Below, one piece after another: positions 1-7,629 of a stretch of 64,000 nt of DNA; position 1 is the first letter of the stretch; each line of letters starts with the position of its first letter. The position numbers and the translations under genes are program-made. The stretch is from an uncultured Clostridia bacterium (GTDB lineage Bacteria > Bacillota > Clostridia > Christensenellales > Aristaeellaceae): the NCBI GenBank assembly GCA_934636105.1, contig CAKTZR010000015.1, positions 1 to 64,000 of the forward strand. Direction: 5' to 3'. The notes under the pieces are model-generated. The model made no database searches, was not told the DNA's origin, and saw only the letters and a program-made list of their open reading frames with translations.

Positions 1-1
1 G

Positions 2-88
2 ACTTATAAGGAGATGGATTTCGGACTTATTGGGGAACATTATGCACCGATTCGCGAACAATTGCTGAAGCTTTGGAGCCGGAAGTAG
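2..88 (+). CDS. 3' end of an unidentified gene (partial)
   Basis: An open frame enters from the left edge and stops at TAG 86-88, giving 28 residues that end in REQLLKLWSRK. The composition (charged, amphipathic) is protein-like, and the overlapping frame 1 has a stop near its start and no start codon. I do not recognise the family. The AT-rich sequence after it (89-257) shows no gene. Confidence 0.35.
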   Translation, partial: TYKEMDFGLIGEHYAPIREQLLKLWSRK

Positions 89-257
89 ATGGAAAGTTAG
101 TGAAGAAGTAATACAATTATGGTTGGACACCAATATATGGAAACCAGCTATGAAAAGTCAAGCCCTGAAGATAGCAAATAAATAAAAAACAAAGATGAGT
201 CGAAAGTGCATCCGCCCCTCAAGATGAATTGCCAAATCATATCTTAGTAAATCGTGA

Positions 258-286
258 TTGACTAATTTGTAATTCGGCAATATAAT
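258..286 (+). promoter_or_regulatory. Sigma-A promoter of the DUF234 ATPase gene
   Basis: TTGACT (258-263), a 17-nt spacer, then TATAAT (281-286). Transcription would start near 293, only about 15 nt before the start codon, so the message is nearly leaderless but still includes the GGGAGG ribosome binding site at 295-300. Confidence 0.75.
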
Positions 287-308
287 ATAGAGACGGGAGG
301 TGTTTACG

Positions 309-1706
309 ATGTTCATCGGCCGCGAACGCGAATTGCAGGAGCTTAATCGTTTATTTGAATCCGACCGCTTTGAATTTGCCGTCATTTATGGCAGACGCCG
401 GGTTGGAAAAACCGCGCTGATTACGCAGTTTATTCGTGATAAAGACGCCATATATTTTATGGGCGTTGAAAGCAGCTCTAAACAAAATCTGGAAAACCTG
501 AGCAAAAGCATCATCGAATACAGCAGTGGAATTGAAGCGGACACTTCTTTTCTGTCTTTTCAAGCTGCTCTGGAATATGTCTTCAAGCTTGCTGAAACAA
601 AGCGCCTGATTCTGGTTATCGACGAATACCCCTATGTCGCCCGTGCCTCTAAGAGCCTCGCTTCCACACTCCAAATGCTGATTGACAGATACAGAGATTC
701 TTCCAAGCTGATGCTGATTCTCTGCGGTTCTTCCATGTCCTATATGGAAGATCAGGTTTTGGCTTACAAAGCGCCGCTTTATGGCAGACGCAGTGCGCAA
801 TTCAAAATTCTGCCCTTCAACTTTTCAGAAACCTGTCGGTATTTTCCGCACTTCTCCCCGGAAGAAAAAGCCCTGATGTATGGCATCGTCGGCGGTACGC
901 CGCAATATCTTCTGCAAATGAATGACCGTCTGAGCATTGAGGAGAACATCAAAAACACATTTTTGAATCCGAACTCGGCGATCTATGAAGAACCGTCCAG
1001 TCTGCTGAAGCAGGAAGTGCGCGAACCGTCAATCTACAACGCTATCATCACCGCCGTTGCAACAGGAGCATCCCGGATGGCTGAAATTTCGGCTAAGGTT
1101 GGTGAAGATACAAGTATCTGCTCGGTCTACATCAAAAACCTGATTACGCTCGGCATTATCCGCAAGGAATCTCCCTACGGCGAAAAGAGTTCCCGCAGAA
1201 CCATTTATTCGATTGAGGATAATATGTTCCGTTTCTGGTACCGCTTTGTGCCGGAAAACAATTCGATTATTGCCCGTGGTGCTGTCGATCTGGCCTATAA
1301 ACGGATTGAACCCAATCTGCCCCGCTATATGGGGCATGTCTTCGAGGATATCTGTACGCAGTATCTTTGGTCACTCCTGCTGCATGGAAAAAGCCCTGTC
1401 GATTTTTCCGAAATTGGACGCTGGTGGGGAACAGACCCCCGCACAAAAAGCCAAACCGAAATCGACATTATGGCAGAACAGGACCGACATATCGCGCTCT
1501 TTGGCGAATGTAAATGGACAAACGAAAAGGTCGATCTCGATGTGCTGGAAACGCTTGTCGAACGCAGTCACCTTTTCCACTATGAGCAAAATTACCTCTA
1601 TCTGTTTGCAAAAACCGGCTTCACAAAAGGCTGCATGGAAAAGGCCGCCGTGCTGGGCAATGTCGCACTCATCACCTATGCCGATATTCTAAGCGAATTG
1701 CTCTAA
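309..1706 (+). CDS. ATPase of the archaeal-type AAA/DUF234 family
   Basis: A 465-residue cytoplasmic NTPase. It opens with the family's FIGREREL motif. The Walker A loop (GRRRVGKT) lies at about residues 28-35 and a Walker B VIDEY at about 102-106. The C-terminal third has a winged-helix-like segment followed by a DUF234 module with EID near residue 385 and GECKW near 400, a pattern reminiscent of PD-(D/E)XK nucleases. The ATG at 309 sits 8 nt after GGGAGG; a GTG at 300 is too close to that site. Proteins of this family are common in anaerobes and archaea, often near mobile DNA, but their cellular role is not established. Its own promoter lies upstream and a strong terminator follows. It uses fewer G/C-ending codons than the genes to its right, which fits acquired DNA next to an IS110 remnant. 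Confidence 0.9.
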   Translation: MFIGRERELQELNRLFESDRFEFAVIYGRRRVGKTALITQFIRDKDAIYFMGVESSSKQNLENLSKSIIEYSSGIEADTSFLSFQAALEYVFKLAETKRLILVIDEYPYVARASKSLASTLQMLIDRYRDSSKLMLILCGSSMSYMEDQVLAYKAPLYGRRSAQFKILPFNFSETCRYFPHFSPEEKALMYGIVGGTPQYLLQMNDRLSIEENIKNTFLNPNSAIYEEPSSLLKQEVREPSIYNAIITAVATGASRMAEISAKVGEDTSICSVYIKNLITLGIIRKESPYGEKSSRRTIYSIEDNMFRFWYRFVPENNSIIARGAVDLAYKRIEPNLPRYMGHVFEDICTQYLWSLLLHGKSPVDFSEIGRWWGTDPRTKSQTEIDIMAEQDRHIALFGECKWTNEKVDLDVLETLVERSHLFHYEQNYLYLFAKTGFTKGCMEKAAVLGNVALITYADILSELL

Positions 1707-1739
1707 CGTCTTTCTTTCGTTTCAACTCTACATTAACCG

Positions 1740-1764
1740 CCCGCTCTCCTCACGGATGAGCGGG
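1740..1764 (+). terminator. Weak hairpin after the ATPase gene
   Basis: CCCGCTC (1740-1746) pairs with GAGCGGG (1758-1764), followed only by GTTTGG. It is probably a minor 3'-end hairpin; the better terminator is just downstream at 1778. Confidence 0.4.
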
Positions 1765-1777
1765 TTTGGTACTATTA

Positions 1778-1822
1778 AAGCACAAACTCTATCAAGCTAG
1801 GTAGAGATTGTGCTTGTTTTTA
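1778..1822 (+). terminator. Strong intrinsic terminator
   Basis: The arms at 1778-1791 and 1802-1815 form a 14-position stem with one A/A mismatch, a 10-nt loop and a GTTTTTATT tail. It ends ATPase transcription and marks the left limit of the IS110-derived sequence. Confidence 0.8.
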
Positions 1823-1839
1823 TTATAATGAGATGGAGT

Positions 1840-2010
1840 CGGCCTGACGAGCGGCTTTTTGGGATTTTACACCCGAATAAAAAAGTGTCAGCCGTCCACC
1901 TTGTTATAATGATTCGCTTAAGCAGGTTGGAAATGCAGCTGCATCTTCCGTGTAACAAACCAAAATGAATCATAACAAGCTTGTGACGGATGCCGAATCT
2001 TTATTGTGGA
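1840..2010 (+). ncRNA. Candidate IS110 bridge-RNA region
   Basis: Between the left end and the transposase start lies a structured non-coding segment. CTTGTTATAATGATTC (1900-1915) pairs with GAATCATAACAAG (1967-1979) with a small bulge. This encloses a large loop that contains the palindrome ATGCAGCTGCAT (1934-1945) flanked by GGAA and TTCC. In IS110-group elements the equivalent 5' region encodes a bridge RNA with target- and donor-binding loops. Assignment here rests on position and fold only; loop guide sequences could not be matched because the right end of the element is gone. Confidence 0.35.
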
Positions 2011-2019
2011 GGTATACGA

Positions 2020-2248
2020 ATGATTTGTGTAGGTATCGATGTTTCTAAAGGAAAAAGTATGGCAGCAGCTATTGACGAAAACGGCGAAGTATTCATGCGA
2101 GCCAGCGAATATGAGCATACGGAAACTGGGATGATCGAACTGATCCAGAAGTTGAAGGCGCTGAAAGAAGAACCTCGGATCGTTGTAGAAAACACAGGGT
2201 ACTACCACTGGCCGCTGGTCAATAGTTTGATGGATGCCGGATTCTTTT
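2020..2248 (+). pseudogene. IS110 transposase, N-terminal fragment
   Basis: About 76 residues of the RuvC-like DEDD domain remain. The GIDVSK motif carries the first catalytic Asp, and VVENTGYYHWPL carries the conserved ENTG-Y pattern with the second acidic residue. The ATG at 2020 has GTGGAGG about 7 nt upstream. The frame then runs past the junction at about 2248 into sequence antisense to the neighbouring racemase, so everything after LMDAGFF is not transposase. Two of four acidic residues and the C-terminal Ser domain are lost, so the product cannot be active. Confidence 0.85.
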
Positions 2249-3022
2249 TTACAGCTCGATTTTCTTCTCTCCGCCCAGCTTCACCAAACCACCCATCTCG
2301 ATCTGCACGGCCTGTCCCGCGCGCATGGCGACGCGGGCTTCCAGTCGTCCGCCCGGCTCATCAAAAGCGAAAGCGTGCATGCCATCCGCAAGGTTTCGCG
2401 CCAGATACCACGCCAGCGCGACCGTGCCCGAACCGCAGCTGCTCTCCCACACGCGCGTACCCGTCGCGGCGACATATACCAGCGGGGTCATCTTTCCGCC
2501 CTGCACAAATAAAACGCCCTGCGCGTCCTGCTTGGGCCTGGTCGCCAGCACGCGTTCGGCCAGCTTGGGTGACGGCTCGGCATTCAGCACAAGCGCATGA
2601 TCGATCCCTTCCATGCGCACCAGCGGAATGGTTCTCCCGTCTGCCGTCAGTGCTTCCAGCGCATACGGCAGGGGCATTTGCGCATAAGCGTGATTCTTTG
2701 ATAAATCAATCTCCACCGATACTGGCTTTTTTGCGCCGCTGATGGCAACGTTCAGCCGCGTCTCGCCCCGCCCGCGCACCTTGGCTGCATAGCAGGCGAA
2801 CGCGCGCGCCGCATTGCCGCAGAACTCGCCGCCCATCATGCAAAGGCTCGGCAGCTCGCCCGTGAGCGACGCTTCATCCGCAAAGCCGACCTGTTCAAAC
2901 CCTTCCGGGCATTGTGCCATCATCCGGGCGGCGATTTCCGCACGCGCCTGCGGGGCGACGGGCGTTAAAACAATCGCGGTCAGGTTTCCGGCGGGATCGG
3001 CGGGCACATAGCGAATCTGCAT
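2249..3022 (-). CDS. CntK/DapF-fold amino acid racemase
   Basis: A 257-residue cofactor-independent, two-cysteine racemase or epimerase. The catalytic pair is visible in EFCGNA (about residue 68) and SSCGSGT (about residue 200). The N-terminus reads PADPAGNLTAIVL rather than the HGLGNDF of true diaminopimelate epimerase, and EQVGF, EFCGNA, W-E-x-SCGSGT and EPGG match the pattern of staphylococcal CntK, the histidine racemase of staphylopine synthesis. No nicotianamine-synthase-like (CntL) or opine dehydrogenase (CntM) gene is nearby, so histidine as substrate is only a guess. Start ATG at 3022 follows GAAGGAAA. The gene has its own promoter and ends directly against the IS110 remnant, with its stop codon intact. 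Confidence 0.8.
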   Translation of the reverse strand: MQIRYVPADPAGNLTAIVLTPVAPQARAEIAARMMAQCPEGFEQVGFADEASLTGELPSLCMMGGEFCGNAARAFACYAAKVRGRGETRLNVAISGAKKPVSVEIDLSKNHAYAQMPLPYALEALTADGRTIPLVRMEGIDHALVLNAEPSPKLAERVLATRPKQDAQGVLFVQGGKMTPLVYVAATGTRVWESSCGSGTVALAWYLARNLADGMHAFAFDEPGGRLEARVAMRAGQAVQIEMGGLVKLGGEKKIEL

Positions 3023-3060
3023 GACGGGTTTCCTTCTCTCAAACTTTAGCGTTGTAAAGC

Positions 3061-3089
3061 ATTATAGCGCATTTTCCCCGTTCTGACAA
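3061..3089 (-). promoter_or_regulatory. Promoter of the CntK/DapF-like gene
   Basis: On the minus strand TTGTCA (3089-3084), a 17-nt spacer and TATAAT (3066-3061). The start codon is about 30 nt downstream of the expected transcription start. Confidence 0.7.
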
Positions 3090-3095
3090 GCCGGT

Positions 3096-3896
3096 TCACG
3101 CGTTCGCCAGCGGCAGATCATAGGCCGCATAGAAATAAATGTGATTTTGATGGGTTTCCGTTGCCAAATGCAGCCCGAAATACGGCTGATCCTCCGCCAC
3201 GTCGTAACCGGTCCGGCGGCAGATTTCCGTCACCTCGGGCATGGCTTCGTCGTCCCACGGCTGGCACGAAAACCGATGAATCACCCGCACGCAGGGCGCG
3301 GAGGAGAGCACATGCGTGTGTTCCAGCGGCAGAGACCACGCCTTGCAGGCCGCATCATCCGCGCACAGGCGGAAAACCTTCTCGCTCCCCGGCGCAGGCT
3401 TTCGGGCAAAGCTGATGCGCGTATCCGGCATCGCGGCGATGAACAGTTCCAGCGAACGGCGGCTTTTGAAATCCACCGAATCCAACTCGCTGAGCGACGG
3501 GCTGAGCAGGCGCATGGGCGGCCTGTTGCAGCGCGTCGGTTCATCCAGATGCGCCTGCGCGTGCGCCAGCCGCGCTTCAAACGTCTCCAGTGCCTGCGCG
3601 CGCCGCCGAAGCAGCTCGCTCTGCTCCAGCAACGCGTCTTTCTGCATCAAAATCTGGCCGCGCAGGGCGGAAAGATCGTCCTCCTTGAAAAAGTGACTGA
3701 CGATATCCTGCACGGAGAAATCCGCCTGCCGATATTTTTTGAACGACAGCAACAGAATCAGCTGATCCTCGTCATAATACCGCGTGCCGTTTTCGCTCTT
3801 TTTCGGCGTGACCACGCCCTCCTGCTCATAAAAGCGGAGCGCCTGCGTGGTCAGCCCCAGCAGCCGCGCCACCTCGCCGATCTTATAATTCGTCAT
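3096..3896 (-). CDS. MerR-family transcriptional regulator with effector domain
   Basis: A 266-residue DNA-binding regulator. Residues 4-70 form the MerR winged helix (YKIGEVARLLGLTTQALRFYEQEG), followed by a dimerisation coiled coil at about 75-125. The rest is a domain that resembles the effector-binding part of BmrR-like activators, with aromatic residues near the end (HIYFYAAYDLP), so a small-molecule ligand is plausible. The start at 3896 overlaps the stop of the VanZ-like gene by ATGA, so the two genes are translationally coupled. No DNA target can be assigned; a neighbouring promoter is the usual target of MerR proteins. Confidence 0.85.
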   Translation of the reverse strand: MTNYKIGEVARLLGLTTQALRFYEQEGVVTPKKSENGTRYYDEDQLILLLSFKKYRQADFSVQDIVSHFFKEDDLSALRGQILMQKDALLEQSELLRRRAQALETFEARLAHAQAHLDEPTRCNRPPMRLLSPSLSELDSVDFKSRRSLELFIAAMPDTRISFARKPAPGSEKVFRLCADDAACKAWSLPLEHTHVLSSAPCVRVIHRFSCQPWDDEAMPEVTEICRRTGYDVAEDQPYFGLHLATETHQNHIYFYAAYDLPLANA

Positions 3897-4354
3897 GCCG
3901 GATTCTCCTCTTTCAGTCTGCGAAGGCGCAGCGCCGCCGTGCGCAGCAAAAGCGCGATGGATGCGCCGACGGTATCGATCATCACGTCGATGGGGCTGGG
4001 GCCGCGCCCATCCGAAAAGCACTGATGAAATTCGTCGCTGGCCGCGTAGAGCGCGCAGACGATCAGCGCCGTCCTCGCCGGATGCCTCGCGCCGCTCACG
4101 GAAAGCGCGTGCGCCAACAGCCAGAAAAGCACCGCATATTCTCCCATGTGCGCGCACTTGCGGACGATCAGCTCCAGCGTATCCATCGGGATTTTCCCCG
4201 CCGTCTGCGCGCCCAGCACGAGAGCCAGCGCCTTTTCCAGCAGCTCGGTCACAAAACCGCTCTGCTGGCCGGAAACGTCGCCCGGCATCGCGGACATCAT
4301 AAAAATGACGAGCATCCACGCCGCGCAGAGCGCCCACGCCGCAAATTTTCTCAT
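3893..4354 (-). CDS. VanZ-like membrane protein
   Basis: A 153-residue integral membrane protein with about four hydrophobic segments. It begins MRKFAAWALCAAWMLVIFMM and carries the VanZ signature region: KCAHMGEYAVLFWLL (about residues 57-72) and SDEFHQCFSDGRGPSPIDVMID (about 97-118). VanZ relatives are associated with low-level teicoplanin resistance in one species, but most are of unknown function. Start ATG 4354 has AAGGAG about 10 nt upstream; an extended frame to 4492 lacks a ribosome binding site. Coupled to the downstream MerR gene by a 4-nt overlap. Confidence 0.85.
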   Translation of the reverse strand: MRKFAAWALCAAWMLVIFMMSAMPGDVSGQQSGFVTELLEKALALVLGAQTAGKIPMDTLELIVRKCAHMGEYAVLFWLLAHALSVSGARHPARTALIVCALYAASDEFHQCFSDGRGPSPIDVMIDTVGASIALLLRTAALRLRRLKEENPA

Positions 4355-4480
4355 TTCAGCCAAACTCCTTCTGTCTTTTCCTTTCAAATCATGATAGCAC
4401 AGGGAAAAGAAAAAAGGAAGCGAACGCGAAAAAATACGCCGCTTTCCTCCCGCGCATCCGCCAAATCTGGTAAAAAATGC

Positions 4481-4508
4481 TTGAGTTTTCAACGCCTTCT
4501 GGTATAAT
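4481..4508 (+). promoter_or_regulatory. Promoter of the M23-like gene
   Basis: TTGAGT (4481-4486), a 16-nt spacer and TATAAT (4503-4508), about 65 nt before the start codon. Confidence 0.65.
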
Positions 4509-4572
4509 GAAGGGAGAAATGATTCGCTGCGTCCGCCTGGACGCGCAAACTCTGATCATCGGAGGGCTTACC

Positions 4573-5649
4573 ATGAAAAACAAATGGATCGCGGCGCTCG
4601 CTCTGGCGGGCCTGCTTTTGACCACCGCCGCCTATGCGGAAAGCACGCCGGAAGCGGCTTCCGTTCAGGCCGAAGCGACAGCGGAGCCGCAGCACAATCT
4701 GAAGGTCACGACCAAATACCGCTATTTTATCAGCCAGTATCACTACATCCGCGAGCGCAAGGTCTCGTATTTTGACAATGTCTATGCCTATAACCACGGC
4801 GAATACAGCCTGACGCCGTTTGCAAGCACCGTGCCGGAAGAATATTTCGTCACCGACGAGAGCGGCACGCTGGCCATTGCGCCGATCGTGCTGGATATCA
4901 CCGACGCGATGCGTGAGCGGCTCTACGGCGCGGACGTGGGCGAAACCGCGCTGTATTACGGCCAGTACTGCCAGCGCGAAAAGGATCGCAAGGGCGTTTG
5001 GGGCTACACCGGCATTCACGAGGGCATCGACTTTGTGAACGTCAAAGGCGCGCCGCTGTATGCAATTCTGGGCGGCGAAGTGACCCGCGGCGCGGACAAG
5101 AACGGCACCGTGGCCATCTACAACGCCGAATACGATATCACGCTGCTCTATCTGCACTGCGAAAACAGCGTCGTCCGCCGCGGCGACACCGTTGAAGCCG
5201 GCGACATGATTGCCAAGGAAGGCAAGCAGAACATCAACGGCGGCGCGAACACCCATTACACCCATGTGGAGCTGCGCAACGGCCGCCACACCTCCTCCAG
5301 CCCGTACCGCGACACCGTGCTGACCAGCGACTGTCCCTATGCCGTGATGCAGCAGGCGCTCGGCGTGGTGGAATCCGGCCGTCAGCCGGTCACCTCCGCC
5401 GCCGTGCAGCAGGCGCAGCGCATGCGCGAGGAAGCCGAAGCCAAGGCTAAGGCCGAAGCGGAAGCCGCGCAGAAAGCCGCCGAGGAAGAAGCCAAAGCGC
5501 AGGCCGAAGCCGAGCTGAATTCGGATATCACGCTGGTTGACTCCCTGCCGGGCACGACCGCCGGTTATGGCTTCGGCGGCGCAACGGCCACGCCGGAAGC
5601 CACCGCGACCCCCGTGCCGGAAGCGACGCTGCCGCCGACCAACCCCTAA
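4573..5649 (+). CDS. Secreted M23-family (LytM-like) protein
   Basis: A 358-residue exported protein. A signal peptide (MKNKWIAALALAGLLLTTAAYA) ends near residue 22. The LytM/M23 fold spans about residues 135-245: HEGIDF supplies the first Zn ligands, LLYLHCE is the core strand, and HYTHVELR aligns with the usual HLHFEIR. The first His of the HxH motif appears to be Tyr, so hydrolysis may be impaired and the protein could be a non-enzymatic wall-binding or amidase-regulating factor. Residues about 280-315 are an Ala/Glu/Lys coiled coil, and the C-terminus is a Thr/Pro/Ala-rich tail. GGAGGG at 4561-4566 sets the start. Likely role: peptidoglycan remodelling. Confidence 0.85.
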   Translation: MKNKWIAALALAGLLLTTAAYAESTPEAASVQAEATAEPQHNLKVTTKYRYFISQYHYIRERKVSYFDNVYAYNHGEYSLTPFASTVPEEYFVTDESGTLAIAPIVLDITDAMRERLYGADVGETALYYGQYCQREKDRKGVWGYTGIHEGIDFVNVKGAPLYAILGGEVTRGADKNGTVAIYNAEYDITLLYLHCENSVVRRGDTVEAGDMIAKEGKQNINGGANTHYTHVELRNGRHTSSSPYRDTVLTSDCPYAVMQQALGVVESGRQPVTSAAVQQAQRMREEAEAKAKAEAEAAQKAAEEEAKAQAEAELNSDITLVDSLPGTTAGYGFGGATATPEATATPVPEATLPPTNP

Positions 5650-5751
5650 GCGGCCTGAGGCCGCCTGCACCGAAGGTTTCCAAAGAGGTTTTCAGTTGCT
5701 GCCGCCAGTGGCGGAAACAAACAGCGGAAAACAAAATCCCCTTGCATCATC

Positions 5752-5792
5752 AAGGCCCGCAAAGACGCGACAGCGACGAGAGGGCCTTTTTC
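5752..5792 (+). terminator. Terminator after the M23-like gene
   Basis: AAGGCCC (5752-5758) pairs with GGGCCTT (5782-5788), followed by a T run. It lies only 9 nt before the ribosome binding site of the next gene, so it may also act as an attenuator for that gene. Confidence 0.6.
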
Positions 5793-5815
5793 TGTATCCA
5801 AAGGAGGGATGCTGC

Positions 5816-6736
5816 TTGGTTCGCGTTCTGCGCTATCCCTATCTGACCGGCTTTTCCTGCCTGTGCGCCATTTCGTGCGCCGTAGCCCGCGATCTCTGCG
5901 TAGGCGCGGGACTGCTCGGCTGGGCGCGCGTGCTGCTGATCTGCACATTTGTGCTGCTCAGCCTGTGCTTTGCGCTGCTCTCCTGCCGCTTTTTTATGGA
6001 TGAGCTGGGCGTAGGCGTGGGCTTTCTGCTGCACGTCCGCCGCACGGCGTGGCACGAGCTGGCCTCCGTCGGCGTGCTCAGCTGCAACAGCCGCCGAACC
6101 TATGTCTACGGCCTGTATGAAGGCTCGAACGGCTTTCTGGAGCTGCTGCATCGCGCACCCGGCTGCGGGAGCTGGGGCTTCGTCGTGCCGACCAGCAGGC
6201 GGCTGGTCAACGCCATGCTGGAGCTTTGCCCGGAAGAAATCGACTTTGCGCCCGCACCGCGCAAGCACCCCGTCAATCCCCTGCGCCCGCTCTGGCATCA
6301 GGCGGCGATGTATATGCTGCTGCTCATTCCCGGCGGCGCGCTGGCGCTGTTCACCGGCGCGATGATGCTCATCCGGGCCAGCGGCATGACGGCTGCTTTC
6401 TCTGTCGTCGGGCTGACGCTGGCGGCCTGCGGCATGTTTGCGGCGGGGCTTTTCCTGCTCTATCGCGCGCTCGTCGCCGTCACCACCTGCCCGTGGATCA
6501 GCGAAGAAGGCGTTCGCGCAGGCGTCGGCGTGTATATGCCGTGGGAGGATGTGCATTTCGGTTATGTCCACCGCCGCGCGCAGGTCAGCGGCATGTTTCT
6601 GCTCTCCCAACCGCTTGAAAAGGCAGGAAAACGCGGCGAAATGGCGGTTTACTGCCTTTCCCTGCCGGATACTTCCACCCTGCTGCTGGCATATCTGACC
6701 TATTGCCCGTATGCCGAAAAGGGGATCAGCGTTTGA
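5816..6736 (+). CDS. Membrane protein of unknown function
   Basis: A 306-residue protein I do not recognise. Two hydrophobic helices lie near the N-terminus (about residues 6-27 and 35-58) and two more at about 165-190 and 195-222. The stretches between and after them are soluble, cysteine-containing and of mixed composition; a pleckstrin-like bacterial PH fold is possible but cannot be shown. The likely start is TTG 5816, 7 nt after AAGGAGGG (5801-5808). The longer frame upstream overlaps the M23-like gene and its terminator. Ends before a clear terminator at 6755. Confidence 0.7.
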   Translation: MVRVLRYPYLTGFSCLCAISCAVARDLCVGAGLLGWARVLLICTFVLLSLCFALLSCRFFMDELGVGVGFLLHVRRTAWHELASVGVLSCNSRRTYVYGLYEGSNGFLELLHRAPGCGSWGFVVPTSRRLVNAMLELCPEEIDFAPAPRKHPVNPLRPLWHQAAMYMLLLIPGGALALFTGAMMLIRASGMTAAFSVVGLTLAACGMFAAGLFLLYRALVAVTTCPWISEEGVRAGVGVYMPWEDVHFGYVHRRAQVSGMFLLSQPLEKAGKRGEMAVYCLSLPDTSTLLLAYLTYCPYAEKGISV

Positions 6737-6754
6737 GTTTTTCCCTGCAAAATT

Positions 6755-6795
6755 GACCGCATTTGTTCCGAAAGCTGGGATGAATGCGGTTTTTC
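6755..6795 (+). terminator. Intrinsic terminator
   Basis: ACCGCATT (6756-6763) pairs with AATGCGGT (6783-6790), followed by TTTTTC. The next 130 bases are AT-rich, with a small AATTTGG/CCAAATT hairpin at 6812-6832 and no gene. Confidence 0.75.
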
Positions 6796-6919
6796 TCTGC
6801 AAAAACCCAGAAATTTGGTAAGAAGCCAAATTATAATGTATGTTGTTTCATATTTTTTCTACCTTTTTGTGAAATAACACAGTCTATAAGTGTTTTGTTC
6901 CTCAAAAAGCGTCCAAAAT

Positions 6920-6969
6920 GATAAAGAAACACAGCTCTCTTGCATCTTACTTGCTTGAGAGCTGTGTTT
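6920..6969 (-). terminator. Terminator of the fhs-ddpX operon
   Basis: A 13-bp perfect stem (6927-6939 with 6957-6969) stands 36 nt beyond the ddpX stop codon. On the minus strand it is followed by TTTCTTTATCATTTT-like T-rich sequence. Confidence 0.7.
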
Positions 6970-7005
6970 AGATATATGGATTATGGATTCTCGCAGAATA
7001 TCCTT

Positions 7006-7626
7006 TTAATTGACCTTCGCTTCGATTTCAAAATCAAAATACGTCTCCGGATACGGTTCATCCTTCAGCCGATAATGCCACCATTCCTCGCTGTATGGTT
7101 CAAACCCCGCGTCTTCCATTCCGTCTTTGAGCAGGCGGCGGTTTTCTCCCTGCACAGCGGTCAAGCCAGCGTATCCGTGTGCGGAAATCGGAGAGAACCA
7201 GTCAAATTCGCCGCCCATATTCAGCGGAACACCCTTTGCATCTGTCAAAGTCAAATCGACGGTCGAGCCGCGCGAATGGCCGGAACGCCGCGCGATATAC
7301 CCGCGCGGAAAAATCTCCCGCTTTTCGAGTGTCGGATAAAACTCGGCCTTGCCGACGATATCGTTTTCATCCTGCGCCCAGCGGACAAAATCATCCACCG
7401 CACGCTGGGGACGATACGCGTCGTAAATCAGCAGGCGCAGACCCTTCTGCGCAAACTGTGCCGCCGCCTTTTTCAACGCCAGCGCCGCGGGCAGGGTCAG
7501 CACCGCGCGCGCCGCATGATAGCCATCGGCAGGGCGACCCATAAAATTGTGATTGCCCGCATAGCGGATATCTTCCAGCAGATCCGGGATGATGTCTCGG
7601 ACGTAAACAAAGCCATCAGGAAGCAT
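7006..7626 (-). CDS. ddpX: D-alanyl-D-alanine dipeptidase (VanX/DdpX family)
   Basis: A 206-residue Zn peptidase that cleaves free D-Ala-D-Ala. All expected residues are present: Arg72 in YDAYRPQ, His117 and Asp124 in SGHSRGSTVD, Glu181 and His184 in EEWWH. Their numbering is close to that described for VanX. There is no signal peptide, so it is cytosolic. It begins 3 nt after the stop of fhs, so both are in one operon. No vanH, vanA or vanS/R gene is nearby, so a housekeeping role in D-Ala-D-Ala turnover or salvage is more likely than vancomycin resistance. The start ATG 7626 has only a weak ribosome binding site inside the end of fhs, suggesting coupling. Confidence 0.92.
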   Translation of the reverse strand: MLPDGFVYVRDIIPDLLEDIRYAGNHNFMGRPADGYHAARAVLTLPAALALKKAAAQFAQKGLRLLIYDAYRPQRAVDDFVRWAQDENDIVGKAEFYPTLEKREIFPRGYIARRSGHSRGSTVDLTLTDAKGVPLNMGGEFDWFSPISAHGYAGLTAVQGENRRLLKDGMEDAGFEPYSEEWWHYRLKDEPYPETYFDFEIEAKVN

Positions 7627-7629
7627 ATT

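Larger units (their letters stand above)
1823..2248 (+). mobile_element. IS110-family element, left part only
   Basis: A non-coding left region (about 1823-2019) is followed by the first quarter of an IS110 transposase gene (from 2020). Homology to the transposase ends at about 2247 and the next base belongs to the stop codon of the racemase gene on the other strand. The right part of the element is missing. No terminal inverted repeats or target duplication are visible, as expected for IS110, which recombines without them. The left limit is approximate. Confidence 0.7.

Noticed and set aside
1029..1692. Overlapping frames inside the DUF234 ATPase gene
   Set aside because: They are in other frames of a well-supported protein and have no homology or start signals.
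2249..3022. Staphylopine-type metallophore synthesis
   Set aside because: Only the CntK-like enzyme is present; CntL, CntM and transport genes are missing.
7006..7626. Vancomycin resistance cluster suggested by the VanX-like gene and the VanZ-like gene at 3893
   Set aside because: vanH, vanA, vanR and vanS are absent, the two genes are in different units 2.6 kb apart, and both families occur outside resistance clusters.
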